This document shows, piece after piece, positions 1 through 6,478 of a stretch of DNA of 21,160 nt. Every line of letters begins with the position of its first letter. The stretch's first letter is position 1. A program made the position numbers and the translations under genes. Below the pieces are notes generated by a model. It saw only the letters and a list, made by a program, of their open reading frames with translations. It was not told where the DNA came from and made no database searches. The DNA comes from Thermoplasmatota archaeon (GTDB lineage: Archaea; Thermoplasmatota; Thermoplasmata; Thermoplasmatales; Thermoplasmataceae), in contig JAMCUV010000001.1 of NCBI GenBank assembly GCA_023379345.1, positions 1 through 21,160 on the forward strand, written 5' to 3'.

Positions 1-1
1 A

Positions 2-74
2 TGGGCCCGACCGGATTTGAACCGGTGACCACCGCCTTGTAAGGGCGGTATCATAACCACTAGACTACGAGCCC
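2..74 (-). tRNA. tRNA-Val (anticodon UAC)
   Basis: Read on the minus strand the segment folds into a full cloverleaf. It has a 7-bp acceptor stem (GGGCTCG with CGGGCCC, one G-U pair), U8-A9, a short D stem with GG in the loop, an anticodon stem CCGCC/GGCGG around the loop CTTACAA, and a T arm ACCGG/CCGGT with loop TTCAAAT. The anticodon TAC (plus positions 39-41) reads GUA valine codons. The discriminator base is A. CCA is not encoded and there is no intron, so CCA must be added after transcription. A TATA-like box lies about 26 nt upstream. Confidence 0.96.
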
Positions 75-95
75 CATCCCCAAAATCACCTGCTC

Positions 96-104
96 ATTTT
101 AAAT
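96..104 (-). promoter_or_regulatory. TATA box of the tRNA-Val gene
   Basis: The minus strand reads ATTTAAAAT here, centred about 26 nt before the first tRNA base. This is the normal archaeal TATA-to-start spacing for a tRNA transcribed from its own first nucleotide. Confidence 0.6.
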
Positions 105-145
105 CTTGTGGCCCCCATGGATGGTTTGTCCTCACAGAGGCCGAT

Positions 146-150
146 AAAAA
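146..150 (-). terminator. Possible T-tract terminator after the RHH gene
   Basis: Five As on the plus strand give a TTTTT tract on the minus strand, 5 nt after the stop codon of the RHH gene. Archaeal RNA polymerase stops at short U tracts without needing a hairpin. The tract is short, so this is only a plausible stop between this gene and the tRNA. Confidence 0.3.
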
Positions 151-154
151 TGGG

Positions 155-613
155 TTACTGGGATACAGTTATATTATCAACAAAACTGCATTTGACAAGA
201 ACCTTGGCTTTGCTCAGGCGCTTATCTATTTTAAGAGTTTTGACATTGGTTATGGAATCCACATACCTATCAAATGTCTCGTTATCTACACCTGCCAGTT
301 CCAGTGTCTCTATATTGCTGAACGCCACCTTGTGCCCTATTTCCGCAAGATCATTCTTGTCTACAGACAGATTTTTTATGTTCTCAATATACTTGGGCAT
401 GCTCTGAGTTGCCCCCTCCACAAAATTCTTGGATATCTGTCGCGCCCCTGAGGCGGTTGCCAGAAACGTCTTATATGCGTCGTTTGTGACCTCACCCAGG
501 GTTTTACCGGTGTCCCTAGCCAGGTTAAGAACTCTCTTATAGATATCCTTGCTGACGCCTTTTATGGAAATATCTTTCTTGTCTTCAGTTTCTTCTCTTT
601 CTTTAGTTGCCAT
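155..613 (-). CDS. Ribbon-helix-helix protein with LRR-like C-terminal repeats
   Basis: A 152-residue protein. Residues 13-20 (KDISIKGV) look like the beta strand of a ribbon-helix-helix DNA-binding fold, followed by two helices at about 21-34 and 39-51 separated by a GKT turn. The C-terminal half is unusual. The pattern N-[IV]-x-x-L-x-[VLI] occurs at N78, N100 and N123, with a truncated copy at N147. The spacing of 22-24 residues resembles a small leucine-rich-repeat solenoid. The fold is seen by pattern only, and I recognise no named family. The gene is transcribed divergently from the Rieske/cytochrome b operon. A TATA box 24 nt before the ATG implies a leaderless mRNA, and inverted repeats in the shared promoter suggest self-control or control of the neighbour. 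The acidic/basic N-terminal tail (1-12) is probably disordered. Confidence 0.8.
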   Translation of the reverse strand: MATKEREETEDKKDISIKGVSKDIYKRVLNLARDTGKTLGEVTNDAYKTFLATASGARQISKNFVEGATQSMPKYIENIKNLSVDKNDLAEIGHKVAFSNIETLELAGVDNETFDRYVDSITNVKTLKIDKRLSKAKVLVKCSFVDNITVSQ

Positions 614-625
614 GTATAGACATGG
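610..625. repeat. Inverted repeat over the RHH start codon
   Basis: CCATG-tataga-CATGG is a perfect 5-bp inverted repeat with a 6-nt spacer. One arm contains the RHH start codon and therefore also the expected transcription start of a leaderless mRNA. It could be an autoregulatory site, but it is short enough to arise by chance. Confidence 0.35.
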
Positions 626-633
626 TATTCTTG

Positions 634-640
634 TATATAA
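634..640 (-). promoter_or_regulatory. TATA box of the RHH gene
   Basis: The minus strand reads TTATATA, centred 24 nt before the ATG at 613. This places transcription start at or very near the start codon, so the transcript is predicted to be leaderless. Confidence 0.65.
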
Positions 641-660
641 GGTATCCGGATATCCAGATT

Positions 661-681
661 ACTAGATATCTACGATCTAGT
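661..681. promoter_or_regulatory. Candidate operator between the RHH and Rieske genes
   Basis: ACTAGAT-atctacg-ATCTAGT is a perfect 7-bp inverted repeat with a 7-nt spacer, midway between the two divergent TATA boxes. A near-palindrome, GGTATCC-GGATATCC, lies just beside it at 641-655. RHH dimers typically bind such short symmetrical half-sites, so the adjacent RHH protein is the natural candidate ligand (inference). Confidence 0.45.
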
Positions 682-727
682 TTCATCTGTTCTTTAACCT
701 TTGTACACATATATCAATGAAAAAAAC

Positions 728-734
728 TTATATG
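728..734 (+). promoter_or_regulatory. TATA box of the Rieske/cytochrome b operon
   Basis: TTATATG is centred 23 nt before the ATG at 754. It is the reason for choosing that start codon over the upstream in-frame TTG at 739: transcription should begin at about 754, downstream of the TTG. Confidence 0.65.
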
Positions 735-748
735 TTGATTGTATCAAC
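734..748. promoter_or_regulatory. Candidate operator just after the Rieske TATA box
   Basis: GTTGAT-tgt-ATCAAC is a perfect 6-bp inverted repeat with a 3-nt spacer. It lies between the TATA box and the predicted transcription start at 754. A protein bound here would block the polymerase, so repression of the respiratory operon is a reasonable inference. Confidence 0.4.
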
Positions 749-753
749 CACTA

Positions 754-1515
754 ATGGACGAGGAAAGAATAGATAACGGAAAGCGTAACTTCCTCAAGGC
801 AATGATTGTCATATCTGCAGGGGCTGCAGTTGCTGGTGTCGTGAAAGGGCTTGTTTCAAACATAATTCCACCAGCAACTGGCCTTACTGCATTTCCCACC
901 CTAACGCTTGTTGATTCCGATACCGGGTTGCCGATTCATACTTCAGATATCAAGGTCAACAGCACAAGAGCATATGTCTATTATTATCCACTTCAAAATG
1001 ATCCAAATTTTCTCATAAGGCTCGGCGACCAAAATAACAACGATGTTAAGGTAGTCTCAAAGCCCGTTAAGGTACCAGCAACCGGCCGTGTTTTCACGTC
1101 TGCTGCAGGAGTTGGGCCATATGGTTCTGTGATTAGCTCCAGCGCCATATGCCAGCATCTTGGGTGCATTCCACCAATTATACATTACTATACACCAGGA
1201 ACTCCAATACCTGGCCATCCAACATTGATCACTGCCCAGCAAAATGCACAGAATGGTATGCTGACCGGTTACGTACACTGTAACTGCCATGGTAGTACAT
1301 ACGATCCGTATAATGGATTTGCAGTTGTCACAGGGCCTACAGTGCATCCTCTTCCAAACACCATTCTGGAGTACGAATCTGTTTCTGATACTTACAAGGT
1401 AAAGAGTATGGTTGGACCCACGATCTATGGAAAGCCCAATGATCTGTCTGGAGGAACTGCATTCCCCAGTGGAACTACCACTACGCCCGTAAATAAGATA
1501 TCTGTCGTATCGTAG
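754..1515 (+). CDS. Rieske [2Fe-2S] iron-sulfur protein
   Basis: A 253-residue Rieske subunit that passes electrons from quinol to a periplasm-side acceptor in a bc-type complex. Residues 10-15 (KRNFLK) and the hydrophobic stretch to about 35 form a Tat-like signal anchor, so the cluster domain is exported folded and stays tethered. Box I is C133-Q-H135-L-G-C138 and box II is C176-N-C178-H179-G-S181. By homology C133, H135, C176 and H179 bind the cluster, and C138 and C178 form the structural disulfide. The boxes are separated by an insertion longer than in mitochondrial proteins, as in archaeal SoxL/SoxF-type Rieske proteins. The ATG at 754 is preferred over the TTG at 739 because the TATA box predicts a leaderless start there. 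It is the first gene of the operon, 22 nt before cytochrome b. Confidence 0.93.
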   Translation: MDEERIDNGKRNFLKAMIVISAGAAVAGVVKGLVSNIIPPATGLTAFPTLTLVDSDTGLPIHTSDIKVNSTRAYVYYYPLQNDPNFLIRLGDQNNNDVKVVSKPVKVPATGRVFTSAAGVGPYGSVISSSAICQHLGCIPPIIHYYTPGTPIPGHPTLITAQQNAQNGMLTGYVHCNCHGSTYDPYNGFAVVTGPTVHPLPNTILEYESVSDTYKVKSMVGPTIYGKPNDLSGGTAFPSGTTTTPVNKISVVS

Positions 1516-1523
1516 AAAAAATC

Positions 1524-1530
1524 GGTGGTG
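1524..1530 (+). promoter_or_regulatory. Shine-Dalgarno site that sets the cytochrome b TTG start
   Basis: GGTGGTG matches the archaeal consensus GGAGGTG at six of seven positions and lies 7 nt before TTG 1538. No ATG or GTG is available in frame between the Rieske stop and this TTG. Confidence 0.6.
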
Positions 1531-1537
1531 CAAAAAA

Positions 1538-3241
1538 TTGTTTGATGAGAAACCTAAGCTATTCAAGTTACCACAGAAAGGCGAGGTGCTTGGCGAAGAC
1601 CCGATGCACATCAATGACCTGCCATTGAAGAAAGTGCCAGATTACATGAGAAAGAGAGGAGGAATTTGGTACTGGACAGGCGCATTGATAACCATGGCCT
1701 TTGTGTATCAGGTTATTACCGGCCTGCTCCTTCTTCTTTATTATGTTCCGAGCGATGCTTACAACAGCACTGAAGCAATAATTAACAGCGTGCCCTATGG
1801 ATCATTGATTCTGACAACTCACCTGTATGGGGCATATGCAATGATATTCCTCATATATGTTCACCTGTTCAGAAATTACTTTTTTGGCTCCTATAAGAAG
1901 CCAAGACAACTGCAATGGGTCCTGGGAGTACTGTTGCTTGCCCTGACCATTGGAGTTGGGTTCTTTGGCTACTCAATGACAGGTGATGTTCTTTCATCTG
2001 ACGCAACAGATGTTGGGAGAGGAATTGCAAAAGCAACTCCTTTCCTGGGCAATTACCTGGAGTCAATATTCTTTGGAAACGGCACAAGCACAAGCCTCTT
2101 CAGTCACATGCTCGCCTGGCATATCATACTGGTTGCATTGATAGGCATAGTCTTTGGCGCTCACTTCTGGCTCGCTGAGGCAAATGGAATAATGCCTTCG
2201 CACAGAGAGACAAATCACAAGGCACCTGCAATAGACAAGAATGAAGAAAAGCACAAGGAATGGTATCCCTACAACTTTTCCTTCATGACACAGCTAGCCA
2301 TGTTTGCCTTTGGTTTCATCATACTCATACCATCAATTCTGTCGCTTCTTGCTCCGGTAAGTCCAGGACCAGCTTCTACTTTCCCAGCACTGTTTTCACC
2401 TTTCCCACAGGTATCGCCCAGTTCTCCCAATGCAGCATATGTACCGGCGTATCCTCCATGGTTCCTTTTGTTTGTTTATAAAGCTGTAGATTTTGACATA
2501 TTTGCCGCAGCCGGTAATCTATCCGCACTGGCTGCAACCGCAGTTATAGGGGTGATACCTCTTCTATATTTCCTTCTCCTGCCTTTCATTGATACTACGG
2601 ATGATCTGCATCCACTGTCAAGGCCTCTGGTAACATCATTTGGAATACTCGGCATAATATACATGGCAATCCTTTCCGCCTGGGGTGCGCTATCTCCTGG
2701 TGTGCAAATACCTAACTACGAGGTATTCGCGGTCCTCGTACCTCCGTTTGTTGTGGTTGTTGGAGGGATGACTTTTCTGTCGCGCCAGTATAAGAAAGGC
2801 AAGTTCAAGATCACAGGTACGAAGATACTTACTTCTTTCTTGCTATTCCTGTTCGTAATGATGTTTGGGGCATATGTATTTGGGCAGAATTTTACCGCAA
2901 CACTTGCACATACAAGCCTTCTTAACCTAGTTGCGACTTTCTTCACTGGTGGAGTAATGGTGTTTGGAGCAGTCGGGACAGCAAAATCTGCGAGATTATC
3001 CAATCAATACGAGTCCACAAAGCAGAAGCAGGAGAAGAATGCCTACAGAATGAACAAGAACACGGCAGTTGTTCTTTCAGCACTTCTAACGATTGCAGCC
3101 ATAGTGATTACATATCTCATATTCAGTCTGAATCCAATAGGAGCCATAAATAACGGTGAATTCGGTATCGGACTTGCATTCATCCTGATAATAGCCGGCA
3201 CAATAATGAGAATTTACAGGGCAGCGTTCTATTATGAGTAA
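1538..3241 (+). CDS. Cytochrome b subunit of a bc-type quinol oxidase complex
   Basis: A 567-residue polytopic membrane protein that oxidises quinol with the Rieske protein and carries two b hemes. Heme ligands are visible as two His pairs, each 14 residues apart: H95/H109 on the second helix and H195/H209 on the fourth. The Qo-site motif, PEWY in most cytochromes b, reads P306-P-W-F309 and so lacks the usual glutamate. About twelve membrane helices are predicted, with a C-terminal part (about 395-560) well beyond the roughly 380-420 residues of typical cytochromes b. The start is TTG with a good Shine-Dalgarno site. The stop overlaps the next ATG by 8 nt, so translation of the next gene is probably coupled. 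Function is confident. The role of the extra helices is unknown. Confidence 0.93.
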   Translation: MFDEKPKLFKLPQKGEVLGEDPMHINDLPLKKVPDYMRKRGGIWYWTGALITMAFVYQVITGLLLLLYYVPSDAYNSTEAIINSVPYGSLILTTHLYGAYAMIFLIYVHLFRNYFFGSYKKPRQLQWVLGVLLLALTIGVGFFGYSMTGDVLSSDATDVGRGIAKATPFLGNYLESIFFGNGTSTSLFSHMLAWHIILVALIGIVFGAHFWLAEANGIMPSHRETNHKAPAIDKNEEKHKEWYPYNFSFMTQLAMFAFGFIILIPSILSLLAPVSPGPASTFPALFSPFPQVSPSSPNAAYVPAYPPWFLLFVYKAVDFDIFAAAGNLSALAATAVIGVIPLLYFLLLPFIDTTDDLHPLSRPLVTSFGILGIIYMAILSAWGALSPGVQIPNYEVFAVLVPPFVVVVGGMTFLSRQYKKGKFKITGTKILTSFLLFLFVMMFGAYVFGQNFTATLAHTSLLNLVATFFTGGVMVFGAVGTAKSARLSNQYESTKQKQEKNAYRMNKNTAVVLSALLTIAAIVITYLIFSLNPIGAINNGEFGIGLAFILIIAGTIMRIYRAAFYYE

Positions 3242-3920
3242 CATTACAGTAAAGGGATTTGATTACGTTTCGTTCTGGCGGGAAGATACAGTTGGAGTGA
3301 TAGTGCTGAGGACTGATTCATCAGGAAAGATCTCTTCCTCAGTACTGGGAGAATTGATGATGGCCATCGGCAAAGCTGCAATTGATGATGACGTGAAGGC
3401 AATTGCCATAACCGGTCAGAATTTCGTTTTCTGCAAAGGCCTTCTTGATACCGGAATTCAGCGCTCATACCTCGAACAGGCCAGGGCTCTTGCTTCAACA
3501 CTTGCATCCGTTGAGAAACCAACATTTGCATTGATTAATGGAGATGCGTTCGACTTCGGTTATGAACTTGCACTATTGTGCGACAGAATCATTGCCGCGG
3601 AGGGGAGCAGGCTTGGATTCTACAAGGAATACTCATTTGTGCTGGGCGGGTCTGTCACAGGTTCAAGGTTTCAGGAGCTGGCGCGGGTGGACGCGAAAGA
3701 AGGGTCAAATTGTGATTTGATCATCAACAGAGACACATTCCTTGAGGATTCTAAAGGTGTCATAAACAAATCAAGAGGTACACTTATGGTGCTAAGAAGG
3801 CGGATGGCAATGCGTAATCTGATTGAAGCGTTAAACATGGAACATCTTACTTACCTTCAGAATATTTGCGCGGGAAACGAGGTATCTGATCCTTCAAAGA
3901 AGGGGGGCGTTAACCAATGA
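3234..3920 (+). CDS. Crotonase-superfamily protein in the bc operon
   Basis: A 228-residue protein with the enoyl-CoA hydratase/isomerase fold signature. Residues 56-69 (AIAITG..FVFCKG) match the first oxyanion-hole region. Residues 95-121 match the second (KPTFALINGDAF.FG.ELALLCD). Glutamates at 111 and 132 sit where the two catalytic acids of hydratases lie. The protein is shorter than the usual 255-265 residues because the C-terminal trimerisation helices are cut down, and the usual GGG of the second oxyanion loop reads DFG. It may be an active CoA-ester enzyme or a retooled structural protein. Its ATG lies inside the end of cytochrome b and its stop overlaps the next start (ATGA), so it is made together with membrane respiratory proteins. 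That is an unexpected place for a crotonase. The exact reaction cannot be assigned. Confidence 0.75.
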   Translation: MSNITVKGFDYVSFWREDTVGVIVLRTDSSGKISSSVLGELMMAIGKAAIDDDVKAIAITGQNFVFCKGLLDTGIQRSYLEQARALASTLASVEKPTFALINGDAFDFGYELALLCDRIIAAEGSRLGFYKEYSFVLGGSVTGSRFQELARVDAKEGSNCDLIINRDTFLEDSKGVINKSRGTLMVLRRRMAMRNLIEALNMEHLTYLQNICAGNEVSDPSKKGGVNQ

Positions 3921-4501
3921 ATGGAAACGTCAAGGGTTGGATAGGTTTTCTTGTTCTCGTCATAATAGTTATAGGCGGAGCTTTCGGCACTTCGCACATC
4001 CTGCCTTCCAAAATATCTGCACTGACCGTGACATCAATGTCATCAAATGTAAAGGGTGACTTCATCGCTTCGAATTCCACATACTATGTAAATCTCTCAA
4101 GCCCCGTGAGTTCTCTCAGTTTCAATATCTCAGTGAAGGCTCCAGTTGCAACAGGGGTTGTTAATGCAACCATTATTCCTCCAGTATTGCTCAACATGAC
4201 CCAGTTCAATTTGACATATAATTCCACATACGCTGCCCTCATTAAACAGGGTGAAAGCCCCAGCAACGCAACCGCTAATGCTACGACAGTTGCCTATCAG
4301 GACTCCACTTACGCCCTGTTCAACAACACATATGTTAACACTTCACTGAAGGGAGGCATTGCCACAGTGTCCTTTACAGCTACCCTGAACTCCACTGCGC
4401 TATCCCTCATGAAGACAGGCGAACCTGTTATTGCCAGCTTCACAGCAGCGTCAGGGCAATATGGTGTAGTCGGGTCAATAATAGTAACGAAGGATTATTA
4501 G
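3917..4501 (+). CDS. Membrane-anchored, sequon-rich extracytoplasmic protein
   Basis: A 194-residue protein I do not recognise. Residues 8-25 form one N-terminal membrane helix. The rest is rich in Ser, Thr, Asn and Val, with a beta-sandwich look and no Cys or His clusters, so it is not a copper or heme carrier such as sulfocyanin. It contains twelve N-x-S/T sequons, which suggests heavy N-glycosylation on the outer face as known for surface proteins of thermoacidophilic archaea. It is the last gene of the operon, starting in a 4-nt ATGA overlap behind a G-rich Shine-Dalgarno tract at 3899-3908. Its position suggests an accessory or scaffolding subunit of the bc complex (inference). A T6 tract at 4537-4542 follows. 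Confidence 0.75.
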   Translation: MNGNVKGWIGFLVLVIIVIGGAFGTSHILPSKISALTVTSMSSNVKGDFIASNSTYYVNLSSPVSSLSFNISVKAPVATGVVNATIIPPVLLNMTQFNLTYNSTYAALIKQGESPSNATANATTVAYQDSTYALFNNTYVNTSLKGGIATVSFTATLNSTALSLMKTGEPVIASFTAASGQYGVVGSIIVTKDY

Positions 4502-4536
4502 TCAAAATTTTAGTTTCTATATCAGCAACTTCTCCC

Positions 4537-4542
4537 TTTTTT
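4537..4542 (+). terminator. T-tract terminator of the bc operon
   Basis: A pyrimidine-rich run ending in six Ts lies 36 nt after the last stop codon of the operon, the usual form of intrinsic termination in archaea. The rest of the convergent gap 4502-4676 shows nothing else. Confidence 0.5.
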
Positions 4543-4676
4543 ATTATGCGCTAAATTCTACAAGATAGTTATCCTTTATTCTTCCGCAACAGGATATCTT
4601 CATTGCAAGAGCATTGCTCATTAATCGAGTACATAAGTAATCTATGCAAAATGTATGCCTGCTCAATAATGTGATC

Positions 4677-5363
4677 TTACAGCAGATAAAGGAACAATGC
4701 GCCCAGTATCACACCGGAAAAAGAGGCTATAAAGTTTACTTCCCCCTTTGAGAGCTTACCCTTGTTCTCGAAGAGTGCACCCAGATAACTGTCAATCTGG
4801 CACCCGATAAAGCCAAGGAAAATGACCATCACAACCTGCAATGTGTTAAATCCGCCGACGGAAAGCAGCCCGTATGAAATGCCCACTATGGAAGCGCCAA
4901 GCAACGCCGCAAGCTGGCCGATAACGGAGACACCACCATTTATTCCGGGAACTGCCCTCTTCAGATTTGTTATCATGTAAACTTTCCGGTCTATTATGCC
5001 TATCTCTGATGCGAAGGTGTCGGCGCTTATCACAGATAGAGAAATTGCAAATAATTCAAAATAATGAAAATAGGGGTATCGGCCTATTATGGTGGTAACA
5101 TTCAGGAGGGCTATTACAAGACCAGTAATGCCAGCATAAAATACGTTTGACATTTTTCTTTCCCCCTTCTCGCCTTCCTGAAGTTTATTCTTCTGCTTAA
5201 GATCGAAATATGCCTTGGTTGCAAGATGAGAGAAAACAGCAAAGATAAGGAGTAGTATCAACCACCTTATGGATCCCAGAAAAGAAACAGCCAGTCCAAC
5301 TATAAGTGCCGCAACACTGCCCTTGAGATCGAATATATTCAATAATCTTGAAAGGGCGAACAA
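4677..5363 (-). CDS. DUF92/TIGR00297 family membrane protein
   Basis: At least 228 residues with about six membrane helices. Family marks are the D-T-F-A-S-E-I-G motif (about 119-126), the GINGGVS loop (144-150), a Q-x-D-S-x-L-G-A motif near 190, and the closing VNF-x-A segment near 209. The family includes plant VTE6, a phytyl-phosphate kinase, and uncharacterised archaeal proteins, so a polyprenyl-phosphate kinase role in lipid salvage is possible but unproven. The given start is a TTG without a Shine-Dalgarno site. The frame stays open upstream to the pdxS stop and encodes hydrophobic residues that would complete the first membrane helix, so the real start may be a non-standard codon such as ATT at 5411 (244 residues). 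It lies downstream of pdxS on the same strand, probably cotranscribed. Confidence 0.85.
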   Translation of the reverse strand: MFALSRLLNIFDLKGSVAALIVGLAVSFLGSIRWLILLLIFAVFSHLATKAYFDLKQKNKLQEGEKGERKMSNVFYAGITGLVIALLNVTTIIGRYPYFHYFELFAISLSVISADTFASEIGIIDRKVYMITNLKRAVPGINGGVSVIGQLAALLGASIVGISYGLLSVGGFNTLQVVMVIFLGFIGCQIDSYLGALFENKGKLSKGEVNFIASFSGVILGALFLYLL

Positions 5364-5414
5364 GATCGCCAGAAATAGAAGTATCTCTATGGTATTTAGA
5401 AGGGGGGAAATGGA

Positions 5415-6425
5415 TTACCAGCCTCTTCCCTGAATTTTATTTTCTTCCGGCATCTTTTCTATGTCGAGTCCTGACATGCTGCTGAGTCCAGAGGAAACAT
5501 CACCTATGAGCTTGTAATCCTCGTAATTCTCCACAGCCTCCACCACTGCCCTGGCCATCTTTTCCGGGTCCTTGGACTTGAAAATACCACTTCCCACAAA
5601 GACACCGTCTGATCCAAGTTTCATCATAAGTGCGCCATCCGCAGGTGTGGCAACACCGCCGGCAGCAAAGTTAACCACAGGAAGGCGTTTCATGGTCCTT
5701 ATTTCCTTTAGAATTTTCAGAATTTCCGCCTCAATCTTTTCAAGCGACATCCCGTAGTATGCGTCGAATCCACCGAGATAATCTTCGCTTCCAAAAAGGT
5801 CTTCTGAGACATTTCCTCTCAGTTTTACATACGATAGTGAGATGTGGTGGGCGGCCTTGACAAGATCATCCTGGCCCAGTTCCCTGAGTGACCTTATGCC
5901 GTCGGACACCATCCTTATGTGCCTTACAGCTTCAACGATGTTGCCTGTGCCGGCTTCGCCCTTGGTTCTTATCATGGCTGCCCCTTCGAATATTCTCCTG
6001 ACTGCTTCAGGGAGCATCCTAGCACCGCACACTACAGGTACCTTGTATTCCCTCTTATTGAGATGGAAAAACGGATCAGCCGGAGTTAAAACCTCACTCT
6101 CATCCAGCATGTCAACGCCCAGTGCCTCCAGGATATACCCTTCCGAGAGGTGTCCTATCCTTACCTTGGCCATAACCGGTATGGATACTGCATGAAGGAT
6201 CTCCTTTACCTTCTCCGGATCAGCCATTCTGGCCACTCCTCCGGCGGCGCGTATGTCAGCCGGAACACGCTCCAGAGCCATCACCGCAACGGCACCAGCT
6301 TCCTCAGCGATCTTAGCCTGTTCAGCGGTTGTAACGTCCATTATGACGCCACCCTTAGTCATCTTGGCAAAGCCACGTTTGATAAGCTCATCGCCAAATC
6401 TTAATTTTGATATTTCAATTGGCAT
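5415..6425 (-). CDS. pdxS: Pyridoxal 5'-phosphate synthase lyase subunit PdxS
   Basis: PdxS builds pyridoxal 5'-phosphate from ribose 5-phosphate, glyceraldehyde 3-phosphate and ammonia supplied by PdxT. The (beta/alpha)8 protein is strongly conserved, including GGVIMDV, ALERVPADIRAAGGVARM, and the lysines in VMAKVRIGH (K87) and RTKGEAGTG (K155) that form the substrate imines. It ends in the typical G-R-G-W. Compared with bacterial PdxS it has about 35 extra residues near 190-240, an insertion known from archaeal members. The ATG at 6425 (336 residues) is preferred over ATG 6443 (342 residues) because the TATA box centred near 6456 puts transcription start near 6430. The 6443 codon would then lie outside the mRNA. 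No pdxT lies in this window. An 11-bp inverted repeat brackets the promoter. Confidence 0.96.
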   Translation of the reverse strand: MPIEISKLRFGDELIKRGFAKMTKGGVIMDVTTAEQAKIAEEAGAVAVMALERVPADIRAAGGVARMADPEKVKEILHAVSIPVMAKVRIGHLSEGYILEALGVDMLDESEVLTPADPFFHLNKREYKVPVVCGARMLPEAVRRIFEGAAMIRTKGEAGTGNIVEAVRHIRMVSDGIRSLRELGQDDLVKAAHHISLSYVKLRGNVSEDLFGSEDYLGGFDAYYGMSLEKIEAEILKILKEIRTMKRLPVVNFAAGGVATPADGALMMKLGSDGVFVGSGIFKSKDPEKMARAVVEAVENYEDYKLIGDVSSGLSSMSGLDIEKMPEENKIQGRGW

Positions 6426-6427
6426 AT

Positions 6428-6478
6428 CAACCGCATAACGCATCAGGATAAAATATAAATATGTTTATTATGCGGTTG
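6428..6478. promoter_or_regulatory. 11-bp inverted repeat bracketing the pdxS TATA box
   Basis: CAACCGCATAA (6428-6438) and TTATGCGGTTG (6468-6478) are perfect inverted copies, 40 bp centre to centre. The AT-rich pdxS core promoter lies in the 29-bp spacer. Since transcription should start near 6430, the distal arm is not transcribed, which argues for a DNA-binding operator rather than an RNA hairpin. The spacing of about four helical turns would let two regulator units bind the same face. Confidence 0.55.
6450..6459 (-). promoter_or_regulatory. TATA box region of pdxS
   Basis: The minus strand reads TTTATATTTT, centred 28-31 nt before the ATG at 6425 but only about 13 nt before the ATG at 6443. 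This favours the shorter PdxS start. Confidence 0.5.

Noticed and set aside
739..753. TTG at 739 as the Rieske start
   Set aside because: It lies only about 8 nt after the TATA box centre and inside a palindrome, so it should be upstream of the transcription start. ATG 754 fits leaderless spacing.
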